This document shows positions 27,364-36,546 of a stretch of DNA of 64,000 nt, in pieces. Position numbers and translations under genes: made by a program. The first letter of the stretch is position 1. Each line of letters begins with the position of its first letter. The DNA comes from Aquimonas sp044377145 (GTDB lineage: Bacteria; Pseudomonadota; Gammaproteobacteria; Xanthomonadales; Xanthomonadaceae). The stretch is taken from the NCBI RefSeq assembly GCF_044377145.1, contig NZ_JBILJQ010000009.1:1-64000 (forward strand), read 5' to 3'. Below the pieces are notes generated by a model that was given only the letters and a program-made list of their open reading frames with translations, ran no database searches and was not told the origin of the DNA.

Positions 27364-28238
27364 CGTGCCAGACCCAGCTTCAGCAGGCTCATCAGATACT
27401 GGCCATAGCCATTCTTCAGCAAGGGCTGGGCCAGGGCTTCAAGCTCGCTGGCGGTGATCCAGCCGTTCGAGTAGGCGATTTCCTCGGGGCAGCACACGCG
27501 CAGGCCCTGCCGTTGCTCGATGGTCTCGATGAAGTTGCCGGCCTGCAGCAGGGACTCATGAGTGCCCGTGTCCAGCCAGGCATAGCCGCGGCCGAGCTTT
27601 TCCAGCCGCAGCGAGCCGTCGTCAAGATAGCGGCGATTGAGATCGGTGATTTCCAGCTCGCCGCGCGGCGAGGGCTTCAGCTCGGCGGCGAACTCTGGTG
27701 CACGGCCGTCGTAGAAATACAGGCCGGTGACGGCGTAGTTCGACTTCGGCTCTCGCGGTTTTTCCTCCAGGCCGATGACCGTGCCACTGGCGTCGAATTC
27801 GGCCACGCCGTAGCGCTCGGGGTCGCGCACCCAGTAGCCGAACACCACCGCGCCGTTCTGCAATGTGGCGGCGCGGCGCAGCTGCTCGGAAAAACCATGG
27901 CCGTAGAAGATGTTGTCGCCCAGCACCAGGCAGGACGGCTCAGCATTGATGAACTCGCGGCCGATCAGATAGGCCTGGGCCAATCCATCCGGGCTCGGCT
28001 GAGCGGCGTATTCGATCCGCATGCCCCACTGGCTGCCATCACCCAGCAGCTGGCGGAACAGCGCTTGCTCGTGCGGCGTGTTGATGATCAGCACCTCGCG
28101 GATGCCGGCCAGCATCAAGGTGCTCAGCGGGTAGTAAATCATCGGCTTGTCGTACACCGGCAGCAGCTGTTTGCTGATCGCCTGGGTGATCGGATACAGC
28201 CGTGTGCCGGAACCGCCGGCGAGGATGATGCCTTTCAT
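27360..28238 (-). CDS. rmlA: Glucose-1-phosphate thymidylyltransferase
   Basis: 292 residues, standard length. The nucleotidyltransferase motif GGSGTRLYPIT (8-18) is followed by KQLLPVYDKPMIYYPLSTL, a signature of RmlA. It makes dTDP-glucose, the precursor of both L-rhamnose and Fuc3NAc. ATG 28238 was chosen because it directly precedes the conserved KGIILAGG; the upstream open codons are not conserved. It lies 55 bases after rmlB and overlaps rmlC. Confidence 0.97.
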   Translation of the reverse strand: MKGIILAGGSGTRLYPITQAISKQLLPVYDKPMIYYPLSTLMLAGIREVLIINTPHEQALFRQLLGDGSQWGMRIEYAAQPSPDGLAQAYLIGREFINAEPSCLVLGDNIFYGHGFSEQLRRAATLQNGAVVFGYWVRDPERYGVAEFDASGTVIGLEEKPREPKSNYAVTGLYFYDGRAPEFAAELKPSPRGELEITDLNRRYLDDGSLRLEKLGRGYAWLDTGTHESLLQAGNFIETIEQRQGLRVCCPEEIAYSNGWITASELEALAQPLLKNGYGQYLMSLLKLGLAR

Positions 28239-28293
28239 GCGTTGCGCCCGAGATTCGTGGTGTTGAGTGGTCGCCGTCGATGGCGCGATTGCT

Positions 28294-29352
28294 TCACACG
28301 TCACCTCGCCCAATCCGCTCCAGCCGGTAGCTGCCGTCCAGCACGCGCTGGACCCAGGCCTGGTTTGCGAGATACCAGTCGACCGTTTCAGCCATGCCCT
28401 GCTCGAAGCTGCGGCTCGGTGCCCAGCCCAGCTCGGATTTCAGCTTGCTGGCGTCGATGGCATAGCGGCGGTCATGGCCGGGGCGGTCGGTGACATAAGT
28501 GATCTGCGAGGCGCGCGGGGCGCCGTCGGCGCGCGGCACGCGCGCATCGATCAGCGCGCACAGGGTGTTCACCACCTCGATGTTCTCGCGCTCGGCATCG
28601 CCGCCGACGTTGTAGACCTCGCCAATGCGGCCGGCTTCGAGCACGCGTGCGATCGCGCGACAGTGGTCGCCGACGAACAGCCAGTCGCGGATGTTGCGGC
28701 CATCGCCGTAGACCGGAAGCGGCTCACCGGCCATCGCGCGCTGGATGATCAGCGGGATGAGCTTCTCCGGGAACTGGTAGGGCCCGTAATTGTTGCTGCA
28801 GTTGGTGGTCAGTACCGGCAGGCCGTAGGTATGGTGGTAAGCACGCACCAAGTGATCCGAGGCCGCCTTGGAGGCTGAGTAGGGCGAATTCGGCGCATAC
28901 GGCGACTGCTCGCTGAAGCGGCCCTGCTCGCCGAGTGAGCCGTACACCTCGTCTGTCGACACGTGCAGGAAGCGGAACCCGGCGCGCGCAGCCGCATCGA
29001 GCGCGCCGAAATAGCCACGCGCAGCTTCGAGCAGGTTGAAGGTGCCGACGATATTGGTCTGGATGAAGGCGCCGGGCCCGTCGATGCTGCGATCGACATG
29101 GCTTTCTGCAGCGAAATTGACGATCGCCTCGGGCCGGTGTTCGCTCAACAGACGGTCGATCAGGCTGCGGTCGCCGATATCGCCCTGCACGAACACGTGC
29201 TGAGGATTGCCATCAAGGCTGGCCAGGGTGTCGCGGTTGCCGGCATAGGTCAGCGCATCAAGATTGATGACGCGATGGCCGGCGGCGACCTGCTGCAGCA
29301 CGAAATTGCCGCCGATGAAGCCAGCGCCGCCGGTAACGAGAAGAGTGCTCAT
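28294..29352 (-). CDS. rmlB: dTDP-glucose 4,6-dehydratase
   Basis: 352 residues, the family length. NAD-binding GGAGFIGGNF (8-17), catalytic Thr133-Asp134-Glu135 in VSTDEVYG, and Tyr158/Lys162 in YSASK are all present. It converts dTDP-glucose to dTDP-4-keto-6-deoxyglucose, the branch point between RmlC and the WxcM ketoisomerase. First gene of the rmlBAC operon, so the promoter should be in 29353-29508, the gap that follows ybeY. Confidence 0.97.
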   Translation of the reverse strand: MSTLLVTGGAGFIGGNFVLQQVAAGHRVINLDALTYAGNRDTLASLDGNPQHVFVQGDIGDRSLIDRLLSEHRPEAIVNFAAESHVDRSIDGPGAFIQTNIVGTFNLLEAARGYFGALDAAARAGFRFLHVSTDEVYGSLGEQGRFSEQSPYAPNSPYSASKAASDHLVRAYHHTYGLPVLTTNCSNNYGPYQFPEKLIPLIIQRAMAGEPLPVYGDGRNIRDWLFVGDHCRAIARVLEAGRIGEVYNVGGDAERENIEVVNTLCALIDARVPRADGAPRASQITYVTDRPGHDRRYAIDASKLKSELGWAPSRSFEQGMAETVDWYLANQAWVQRVLDGSYRLERIGRGDV

Positions 29353-29508
29353 GCGAAAAGCTCATCCTTTAGGGAACAGGGCCGAGTGCGACCGTGAACT
29401 GGCGCAGAAGTTTACAGCAGCCGCCGCCGGCGGCTTGGCGCTCGCGGGCGGCGTCGACCCGAAGATTCCCCCCCGCGGTGACACTGGCCGGCATCTGCAC
29501 CGACGCGC

Positions 29509-29967
29509 TCAGTCGCGTTCGCCTGCATACGGGTCGGGCATGCCCAGGCTGGCCAGGATCTCGCGCTCAATCGCCTCCATCGCCTCAGCCTCGGCGTCCT
29601 GCGCGTGGTCGTAGCCCAGCAGATGCAGCACGCCGTGCACCACCATATGGGCGTAGTGGTGCTTGAGGGTCTTGCCCTGCTCGCTGGCCTCGCGGGCGAT
29701 GACCGGCGCGCACAGCACCAGATCGCCGAGGATGGGCAGGGGCACGCCGGGCGGCAGTTCGGCCGGAAAACTCAGCACATTGGTGGCGTAGTCGCGGCCG
29801 CGGTAGTCGCGGTTCAGGGCCTGGCCCTCATCGCTGTCCACCAGCCGGATCGACAGCTCGCCGTCTTCGCGGCGACCCTTGAGCCCGGCTTCGGCGAAGC
29901 CGCGCAGGCTGGTTGCCGCTGGCAGGCCGGCGCGCGGCAGGCCGTAGCTGATATCAACCCGGCTCAT
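29509..29967 (-). CDS. ybeY: Endoribonuclease YbeY (16S rRNA maturation)
   Basis: 152 residues with the zinc site H-x3-H-x5-H formed by His111, His115 and His121 in HGVLHLLGYDH. YbeY is a metal-dependent RNase for 16S rRNA 3' end processing and ribosome quality control. The start overlaps the phoH stop by ATGA, the conserved phoH-ybeY coupling. In many relatives corC and lnt follow; here rmlBAC follows instead after 156 bases. Confidence 0.95.
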   Translation of the reverse strand: MSRVDISYGLPRAGLPAATSLRGFAEAGLKGRREDGELSIRLVDSDEGQALNRDYRGRDYATNVLSFPAELPPGVPLPILGDLVLCAPVIAREASEQGKTLKHHYAHMVVHGVLHLLGYDHAQDAEAEAMEAIEREILASLGMPDPYAGERD

Positions 29968-30965
29968 CCTTCCTGGGTCTCGGCGGTGACGCCGTCGCGG
30001 CGGTCGTAGGCGCGGACGATACGCGCCACCAGCGGGTGTCGCACCACATCGCCCGCAGTGAAGAAGGTGAACGAAATGCCCTCGACTTCGCGCAGCACCT
30101 CCAATGCATCGCGCAGGCCGGATTTCTGCGCCTTGGGCAGATCGATCTGGCTCAGATCACCGGTGATCACCGCGGTCGAGCCGAAACCGATCCGGGTCAG
30201 GAACATCTTCATCTGTTCGACCGAGGTGTTCTGCGCCTCATCCAGAATCACGAAGGCGTCATTCAGGGTGCGCCCGCGCATGTAGGCCAGCGGGGCGATC
30301 TCAATGACATTGCGTTCGATCAGCTTGGCTACGCGTTCGGTGCCAAGCATCTCGTACAGCGCGTCGTACAGCGGCCGCAGGTAGGGATCGATTTTCTGGC
30401 TGAGATCGCCTGGCAGAAAGCCGAGCTTTTCGCCCGCTTCGACGGCCGGCCGCACCAGCAGCAATCGCTGCACGCGGTTCTCGCTGAGGGCTTCGACCGC
30501 CATCGCTACCGCAAGAAAGGTCTTGCCGGTGCCGGCCGGGCCGATGCCGAAGTTGATGTCGTGGGTGGCGATCGCGTGCAGGTAGCGGCCCTGGTTGGGG
30601 CCGCGTCCGCGCACCACGCCGCGCTTGACCTTGATCGCCACATCCTGGGCGCTCTCGGCCGCGCGCACTGCATGGAGTTCGACCAGCGCGTCAACGCCTG
30701 AGTCCTGCAGGCGCAGGTGCACCGCCGCGGCGTTCAGCGTCTCGGTTTCGGTGTCGTCGTAGAGCTCGCGCAGCAGGGTCTCGGCCTTGGCCGCCAGCGC
30801 TGGTTCGGCGATCACCCGGAAGATGTTGCCGCGGTTGGCGATCTCCACGCCGAGGCGCAGTTCGATCTGGCGCAGGTGTTCGTCGAGCGGGCCGCACAGG
30901 TTGGCGAGGCGCTCAAGGTGGTCGGGTTCGAGGACGAAGTCGCGTTGAATCAGGGAACTGGTCAT
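29964..30965 (-). CDS. phoH: PhoH-like ATPase (YbeZ)
   Basis: 333 residues. The P-loop GPAGTGKT (142-149) and Walker B FVILDEAQN mark a PhoH-family ATPase, with an N-terminal RNA-binding KH-like part (about 1-110). The YbeZ subgroup works with YbeY in rRNA processing. It is coupled to ybeY by ATGA. The usual upstream gene miaB is present in the window but 5.6 kb away, separated by secreted-protein and kinase genes. Confidence 0.94.
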   Translation of the reverse strand: MTSSLIQRDFVLEPDHLERLANLCGPLDEHLRQIELRLGVEIANRGNIFRVIAEPALAAKAETLLRELYDDTETETLNAAAVHLRLQDSGVDALVELHAVRAAESAQDVAIKVKRGVVRGRGPNQGRYLHAIATHDINFGIGPAGTGKTFLAVAMAVEALSENRVQRLLLVRPAVEAGEKLGFLPGDLSQKIDPYLRPLYDALYEMLGTERVAKLIERNVIEIAPLAYMRGRTLNDAFVILDEAQNTSVEQMKMFLTRIGFGSTAVITGDLSQIDLPKAQKSGLRDALEVLREVEGISFTFFTAGDVVRHPLVARIVRAYDRRDGVTAETQEG

Positions 30966-31058
30966 GCCGCGCAGTTTAGCAGCGCCGCGTCAGCTGGCCG
31001 CCGCGCGGACGTCGGTCGGCCAGACGACCACGGGCTGAGGCGTAGACCGTGCGCGCTT

Positions 31059-32606
31059 TCAGGGCGACTCGAAGCCATCGGCAAACAGCTCGCCTACCAG
31101 CACCATCTCGCCGGTATTGCCGGCGGCGTCGGTGACGGTGATGCCGACCCCGCGGCTGAATTGGGCCAGGGGTAGCACGTACTCGCGCACTTGCTGGGCA
31201 CTCGCGAGGGCATAGGTCTGGGTCAGCGCCGGGCGCAGGATCGTGGCCTCGTCGAAGCGGTAGAAGTCGAGCCGCAGCGGATAGGCGGCGGCACTCGGGC
31301 TGGAGTCCACCCGCAGGCTCAGGCGCAGTTCGCCCGCCACGCTGTCGGAGACGATCGCGGACACCTCGGCGGTGTTCTGCAGACGGTTGCCTGCGGCCAC
31401 GGCGAAGGGATCGGTGCCGGTGCCGTCGAGATCACCGGGGTCGTTCGGCGTGCGGCCGTCGAAATTGTTGGTGGTGGCCAGATCGATCGCTTGGCCGCGG
31501 TTGGCAAGGTACGCATTGCCGATGATCGGTGCGCCCCAGCAGCTGTTGACCGCGACCGCAGCATTGGCTCCATAGGCGAACAGATTGCCCTCGCCAATGG
31601 CATCACCGCCGATGGCGACCCGGCAGTGGCCGAGCCGGCCGATCTGGATGGAAGGCACGCTCTGGCTGGGCGAGCTCGGATTGCCGCCGTTGCCCAGCGC
31701 GACGCCATCGGGGTTGGTGCCGATCAGGTTGCCGAGGATGCGCAGCTGGGCCGCGCCGCCGGTCGACTCAGGCGAGGCTGATGCGGAGATCGCGTTGAAA
31801 CGGCTGCCGACCAGAATGTTCGCCTCTGCCGCCGAGCTGCCGCCGATCAGGGCGTCGGTCCAGGGGCCGATCAGCTGGATAGCGTAGTCCTGCGCCCCGG
31901 CGATGGCGGCGAGTGTCGCGGTGGCGCCGACGACATTGCCCTGGATACGCAGCCCAATCAGGCCGCGCTGCTGAGTCATGCCGGCGAACTGGTTGGCCGA
32001 GATCACATTGGCCTGCGCCGGCAGGCTGCCACCTATCCGTGCCTGGCCGCCCAGTGCGATACCGGTGCGATTGGGCGCAGCGACTTCGCCACTGATATCC
32101 ACGCCGATGTGATTGCCTTCGATCACATGCGGCCCCGGTTCGAACAGGAAGACCGCGTTGTTGCAGTTGCCGAGCGCCAGCCCGCGCACGCTGAGGCTGC
32201 TGACCCCGAGCATGCAGTTGCCGCTCAAACCCGGGCCGCGCAGTTCGATCTTGAGGGCGTGGGCGACAGCGGTCAGTGGCGGGTTGCTGTTGGCGGCGGC
32301 GCCGGGTTGAGTGAAGCCGTCGATCGTCAGCGGCGCGGTCACCACCAGCTCACCGCCCACAGCGATGCGCCAGTGGCTGCTGGCGGCGATGAAGCCGGAA
32401 TCGCTGTCGGGAATGTCGAATTGGATCTCGTCTGCGCCCGCGCTGCCGTTCGCACTTTGAATGGCGCCGCGCAGGGAGCAGTCGTCGGGTGCTTCGGTGC
32501 ATGCCGAGAGGGCCGCATCGCTGCTGGTGTCGACGGTCAGGATCGCCGCCTGCGCAGGGCCGGAGTAGGCGAGGGCGATGATCAGCAGGGTGCGGTTCGG
32601 GCGCAT
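31059..32606 (-). CDS. Secreted CSLREA-domain beta-helix protein with DGFE C-terminal tail
   Basis: 515 residues from ATG 32606, with a signal peptide ending PAQA (about residue 21). The next part, TVDTSSDAALSACTEAPDDC followed by SLRGAI, is the CSLREA domain. After it come parallel beta-helix repeats (about 90-380) full of NHIGVD/GNLIGTNPDG-type turns, as in right-handed helix adhesins. A beta-sandwich segment and the tail LFADGFESP end the protein. It is probably surface-exposed or released, with unknown target. The tail is shared with the protein at 57620. AAGGAC lies before the chosen start. Confidence 0.82.
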   Translation of the reverse strand: MRPNRTLLIIALAYSGPAQAAILTVDTSSDAALSACTEAPDDCSLRGAIQSANGSAGADEIQFDIPDSDSGFIAASSHWRIAVGGELVVTAPLTIDGFTQPGAAANSNPPLTAVAHALKIELRGPGLSGNCMLGVSSLSVRGLALGNCNNAVFLFEPGPHVIEGNHIGVDISGEVAAPNRTGIALGGQARIGGSLPAQANVISANQFAGMTQQRGLIGLRIQGNVVGATATLAAIAGAQDYAIQLIGPWTDALIGGSSAAEANILVGSRFNAISASASPESTGGAAQLRILGNLIGTNPDGVALGNGGNPSSPSQSVPSIQIGRLGHCRVAIGGDAIGEGNLFAYGANAAVAVNSCWGAPIIGNAYLANRGQAIDLATTNNFDGRTPNDPGDLDGTGTDPFAVAAGNRLQNTAEVSAIVSDSVAGELRLSLRVDSSPSAAAYPLRLDFYRFDEATILRPALTQTYALASAQQVREYVLPLAQFSRGVGITVTDAAGNTGEMVLVGELFADGFESP

Positions 32607-32707
32607 GGCGAGGTCCTTGCCGCGACGCGGCTGTCGAGGCTTCTGCAATCACCTACGCCGACGCTCGCGAAACCTGACATTGCTCGCAGCGATCCATTCG
32701 CCGCTGC

Positions 32708-33259
32708 CTACTCGCTGTAGCGGAAGTGGCCCGCCGTCAGCTTTAGAGTGGCACCATCGCTTGCGACCAGGCTGCCTTCGAAGCGCGCCTCGATTCGAAC
32801 CGGGTTGACCTGCATCTGCAGCAGCTCCACCTCGATGTCGTAGCCGAGCACATTGCCCATCAGATAGCGCTCCTGGCTCAGGTTGGCCAGCTGCACCATA
32901 CCGATCGCCGGAGCCGTACTTTGCAGCCGATAAGTGCCCGGCTGCGTCGCCGCATGCAGGTTGAGGTTGAACGCCTGCTCGTGCGCGTCCTTGGGGCCGA
33001 ACGAACCGGACATGATCACAGTCTGGCCCATGCCCGGCGGATGCACGGCGCCCCAGATCTCGCGATCGGCCTGCCAAGCGACGCCATCCAGCTGCAGGGT
33101 CAGCAGCGGTCCAGCGGCGGTGGGCGTTGATGTGCTCGGGGCAGGCTGCACGCGCGCGACCCGCGGGTCTGAATCCGCCGGCGATGGCGGGTTGGACTGG
33201 CTGCAGGCGGCGACACCGACCGCGAGCATGAGTGTGAGTAGGGCATGGCGAGGTGACAT
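32708..33259 (-). CDS. Lipoprotein of unknown function
   Basis: 183 residues. The signal sequence ends VAAC with Cys19, a lipobox. A short Pro/Ser/Thr linker (20-45) leads to one beta-rich domain of about 135 residues, LTLQLDGVAW to the C-terminus, with regular strands and no Cys. It resembles small DUF-type periplasmic beta-sandwich lipoproteins, but I cannot name the family. It precedes the CSLREA gene on the same strand by about 100 bases and could share its promoter. Confidence 0.7.
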   Translation of the reverse strand: MSPRHALLTLMLAVGVAACSQSNPPSPADSDPRVARVQPAPSTSTPTAAGPLLTLQLDGVAWQADREIWGAVHPPGMGQTVIMSGSFGPKDAHEQAFNLNLHAATQPGTYRLQSTAPAIGMVQLANLSQERYLMGNVLGYDIEVELLQMQVNPVRIEARFEGSLVASDGATLKLTAGHFRYSE

Positions 33260-33658
33260 CGGTGAACTCCTTCTGATCGCGGTTGGGACGTACATGCCAG
33301 GCTGCGCCCCTGGCTGGCGGCGGTTGCGGCTGATGTGGTTGCGTTGCTGGTCTCGGCGGTGTCTGCGGCTAGATCCTCAGGCGATGGCAGCGGACTCGGT
33401 GGGTTTGTAGCGTCGGCCCCGATTTGGCGCCAGCTCAGCGACTGTCCTGTACGTGAGCAAGTCGGCAGGAGCGACAGGCTCATCGGGAGGTCGGCGCTTT
33501 GACGCAGGTGGATCGGTTCATGCGGTGTGATGGCAAGGGGCTTGACTGCGCATACGCGGATTGCGCCCGTCGCCTGACAGGGTCGGGTGCGGCGGGCGGG
33601 AACGCGGCCGATCCAGTCAGCTCTCTTCAATCCGCTAGACTCTCGACGAACCGACCCC
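33260..33658. other. Divergent intergenic region before the sigma factor
   Basis: 399 bases between the lipoprotein start (minus) and the sigma-factor start (plus). Open frames here have no family resemblance. Promoters for both directions must lie within. TAGACT at 33635-33640 is a possible -10 for the sigma gene, but no matching -35 was seen at the right distance. No clear operator or repeat. Confidence 0.4.
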
Positions 33659-34237
33659 ATGACCGCGCGCATGAGCCAATCCGCAGGCGACATCACCCAG
33701 CTGTTGCGACGCTGGCACGCCGGCGAGGCCGAGTCGCTGGACGCGCTGTTGCCCAAGGTCTACGCCGAGCTGCGCCAGCTCGCAGCACATGAGCTGCGTG
33801 GCCATCGCAATCACGAAACCCTGCAGCCGACGGCCCTGGTCAACGAGGTGTTTGCGCGCCTGCTGGCGGCTGCGAATGTGGACATCAGCAACCGCAAGCA
33901 TCTGTTCACCACCGCCGCGAAGCTGATGCGCCAGACCCTGGTCGACCGCGCCCGCGCGCAGCAGCGCGAAAAGCGTGGCGGCGGTCACTGGCAGCGGGTC
34001 GATTTCATCGAAGCACTCGCTTTGCCAATCGAGCAGGACACCCAGCTGCCGGCGCTGGATGAAGCTCTGCAGGCGCTTGCTGCACTCGACCCGCGGATGG
34101 CCCAGATCGTCGAGTTGCGCTATTTCGTCGGGCTTGAGGTGGCTGAGGTCGCGCACCTGCTGGAGGTCGACGAGCGCACCGTGTATCGAGACTGGGCCAT
34201 GGCGCGGGCCTGGCTGCGCCAGCGGATGGAGCTGTAG
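33659..34237 (+). CDS. ECF-like sigma-70 factor (TIGR02999 type)
   Basis: 192 residues. Region 2 lies near residues 10-90, including LQPTALVNEVFARLL and the RKHLFTTAAKLMRQTLVDRAR -10 recognition helix. Region 4 (about 130-190) has LEVAEVAHLLEVDERTVYRDW, a helix-turn-helix for the -35 element. This group (often annotated ECF sigma factor, TIGR02999) is typically encoded beside a Ser/Thr kinase and has no classical anti-sigma gene. The kinase starts 44 bases downstream here, so phosphorylation may control the factor. ATG 33671 is an alternative start. Confidence 0.87.
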   Translation: MTARMSQSAGDITQLLRRWHAGEAESLDALLPKVYAELRQLAAHELRGHRNHETLQPTALVNEVFARLLAAANVDISNRKHLFTTAAKLMRQTLVDRARAQQREKRGGGHWQRVDFIEALALPIEQDTQLPALDEALQALAALDPRMAQIVELRYFVGLEVAEVAHLLEVDERTVYRDWAMARAWLRQRMEL

Positions 34238-34281
34238 CCATGGCATGTCGGTTTCGGGCCGCAATGACGTACGTCTGAGGC

Positions 34282-36519
34282 ATGCACATCGACACTTCCG
34301 ACGGCAGCCACTTCGCACGCCTGCGCCACCAGTTCCACCTGCTGGTCGATGCCGATCAGGATCGCCGCGCGGCCATTCTGGCCCGGCTGGACGAAGCCGA
34401 TGCCGAACTCGCCGCCGAGCTGCGCGGCCTGCTCGACAAGCTCGACGAAGCCGATCTGGACGCCGCCACGGCTGCGGCGGTGCCGGCACAGCTGGGGCCG
34501 TTCCGGCTGCTGCATCGGATCGGCCGCGGCGGCATGGGCGATGTGTATCTGGCTGAACGGATCGACGGTGGCTTCGAACAGCAGGTGGCCTTGAAGCGGG
34601 TGCGCGAGGCAGGGTTCTCGCCGGCCGCCAACCGGCGTTTCCAGCGCGAGCGGCAGATCCTCGCGCGCCTGCTGCATCCGAACATCGCCCATCTCATTGA
34701 CGGCGGCATCGGCGCCGATGGGCGCCCCTGGCTGGCGCTGGAGTATGTGCAGGGCGAGCGCATCACCGACTGGTGCGCGCGGCGCGCGCTGGATACCGCG
34801 GCGCGGGTGCGCCTGTTTCTGCCGGTGTGCGATGCGGTGCAGCTGGCCCACCGCAATCTGGTGGTGCATCGCGATCTGAAGCCCGCCAACCTGCTGGTGA
34901 ACGCCGAAGGCCGCCCCAAGCTGCTCGACTTCGGCATCGCCCGCCTGCTTGAGCCGGGCGACACCGAGCGCACCCAGACCTCGCTGGCGATGACGCCGGC
35001 CTACGCGGCGCCGGAGCAGCAGCGCGGCGGCGAGATCACTACAGCGACCGATGTTTTTCAGCTCGGTCGGGTGCTGCAGGAACTGTTGACCGAGCGGGGG
35101 CCGGAGATCGATCTGGCCCGCGGCTCTGCGCATTCGGCGATCGACGACGCGCGCCGGACGACGGTCACTCCGCGTGGCGACCTCGGACGCATCCTTGCCA
35201 AGGCCCAGGCCGAGCTGACGGCGGATCGCTACGCCAGCGTCGCGATGCTCGCGGATGACCTGGGCGACTGGCTGGCGGCACGCCCACTGCGTAGCGGCAT
35301 CGGCAGTGCGCGTGCGCAGACGCGCTACCTGCTGACACGCTTTCGCTGGCCGCTGGATCTCGCCGCTGCGGTGCTGGTGACACTGAGCCTGGGGGCGATC
35401 GTGGCCTTGCAGCAGGCGCAGCTGCAGACTCGCGCCGCGCAGGCACATCTGAAGTCTCTGCTGGACGTGCTGGGCTCGGCCAATCCAGGCCGGTACGCCG
35501 GCCGCGAAGCCACCGCCGGGGAGTTCCTGCTTGGCGCTGCCACCGCCCTGCAGCAGCGCGCCGACGATCAGCCCGAGCTGGTGCGACGCGCCTCGGTGGA
35601 GATCGCACACGCGTTGATCAATCTCGGCCGCGGTGGCGACGCCGAGCCGCTGCTGCAGACGGCACTGCTCGCGGCTGAGCGTGATCCGGGCGCAAGCTTG
35701 GATGCCCGCTTGGTCATTCTCGGCCTGTTGATGCATGCGCAGGATTCACCCGCAGCCGCGTCGCGGGCGCGGGTCAGCGCCGCCCAGATCGAGGCGCTGG
35801 TGGGCGAGGGCACGGTTGCCACCGGCAACGCCGTCGATGCCCTGGCCCGCGCCGGTGGCGTGCTGTCCAAGCAGGGCGAATTCGCGCTGTCGCGGCGCCT
35901 GTTCGCGCGCGCCGAAGTGCTGATCGGCGCAAGCGCCAAGGCCGCACCCAAGGGCGTGGTCGAGAACTACTGGCGGCAGCGCCGATGGGCGGCGCTGCGC
36001 GCTGCCGATGCGGACACCGCGCAGGCAGCGCTGGTGAAGAGTCTGGCCGTGATCGCTGCCGACCCGACCGGGTTTTCGCCCTTGCGTCGGGCCGAAGGCG
36101 AAGTGCTGTTGGCCGAGGCCGAACTGGCCAACGGCGAACGCGAAGCGGCCCAGCAGCGTTTCGAGGCCGCCTTGCCGGTGCTGTTGGAAGAGTACGGTGG
36201 CGAACATCCCGAGCGGGCTGCGACCTGGGTCAAACGTGCGGCCCATGCCTTGGGCGGAGCCGATCTGGCCGGGCCGCGCGACTGGCTGGCATTGGCGGAG
36301 CCGGTGCTGCTTCGACACGCGTCCGACTATGCGCGCGACCTGGCCTACATTCCGATGCTGCGGGCCCGGTTGGCCGCGCAGCAGCGGGACTGCACTGCCG
36401 CGAGGCAAGAACTTGCGCTCGCGGCGCAGCGCGTAGAGGACTTGCCGCAGCGCTTGCCGCGCGAGCAGGCCGCGTTGAGCACGGCCGCACAGGCTGTTGC
36501 GGGCGCCTGCGACGCTTAG
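34282..36519 (+). CDS. Transmembrane Ser/Thr protein kinase with C-terminal repeat domain
   Basis: 745 residues. The Hanks-type kinase domain (about 72-335) is intact: glycine loop GRGGMG (81-86), Lys105, catalytic HRDLKPAN (Asp198), DFG (216-218) and the activation segment MTPAYAAPEQ. A transmembrane helix at about 357-376 separates it from an Ala/Leu-rich helical region (380-740) that looks like TPR repeats, probably periplasmic. The N-terminal 70 residues are helical and acidic. Adjacent sigma-factor gene suggests a kinase-sigma signalling pair that turns an envelope signal into transcription. Signal unknown. Confidence 0.88.
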   Translation: MHIDTSDGSHFARLRHQFHLLVDADQDRRAAILARLDEADAELAAELRGLLDKLDEADLDAATAAAVPAQLGPFRLLHRIGRGGMGDVYLAERIDGGFEQQVALKRVREAGFSPAANRRFQRERQILARLLHPNIAHLIDGGIGADGRPWLALEYVQGERITDWCARRALDTAARVRLFLPVCDAVQLAHRNLVVHRDLKPANLLVNAEGRPKLLDFGIARLLEPGDTERTQTSLAMTPAYAAPEQQRGGEITTATDVFQLGRVLQELLTERGPEIDLARGSAHSAIDDARRTTVTPRGDLGRILAKAQAELTADRYASVAMLADDLGDWLAARPLRSGIGSARAQTRYLLTRFRWPLDLAAAVLVTLSLGAIVALQQAQLQTRAAQAHLKSLLDVLGSANPGRYAGREATAGEFLLGAATALQQRADDQPELVRRASVEIAHALINLGRGGDAEPLLQTALLAAERDPGASLDARLVILGLLMHAQDSPAAASRARVSAAQIEALVGEGTVATGNAVDALARAGGVLSKQGEFALSRRLFARAEVLIGASAKAAPKGVVENYWRQRRWAALRAADADTAQAALVKSLAVIAADPTGFSPLRRAEGEVLLAEAELANGEREAAQQRFEAALPVLLEEYGGEHPERAATWVKRAAHALGGADLAGPRDWLALAEPVLLRHASDYARDLAYIPMLRARLAAQQRDCTAARQELALAAQRVEDLPQRLPREQAALSTAAQAVAGACDA

Positions 36520-36546
36520 CAGAGACTGGACAGCTGTCGCTGGACG

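Noticed and set aside
29419..29435. AGCCGCC/GGCGGCT hairpin upstream of rmlB, considered as the ybeY terminator
   Set aside because: The loop is three bases and no T-run follows on either strand, so termination is not supported.
34120..35736. 538-residue minus-strand frame across the kinase gene
   Set aside because: It is an antisense shadow of a clear Hanks kinase with every catalytic motif intact.
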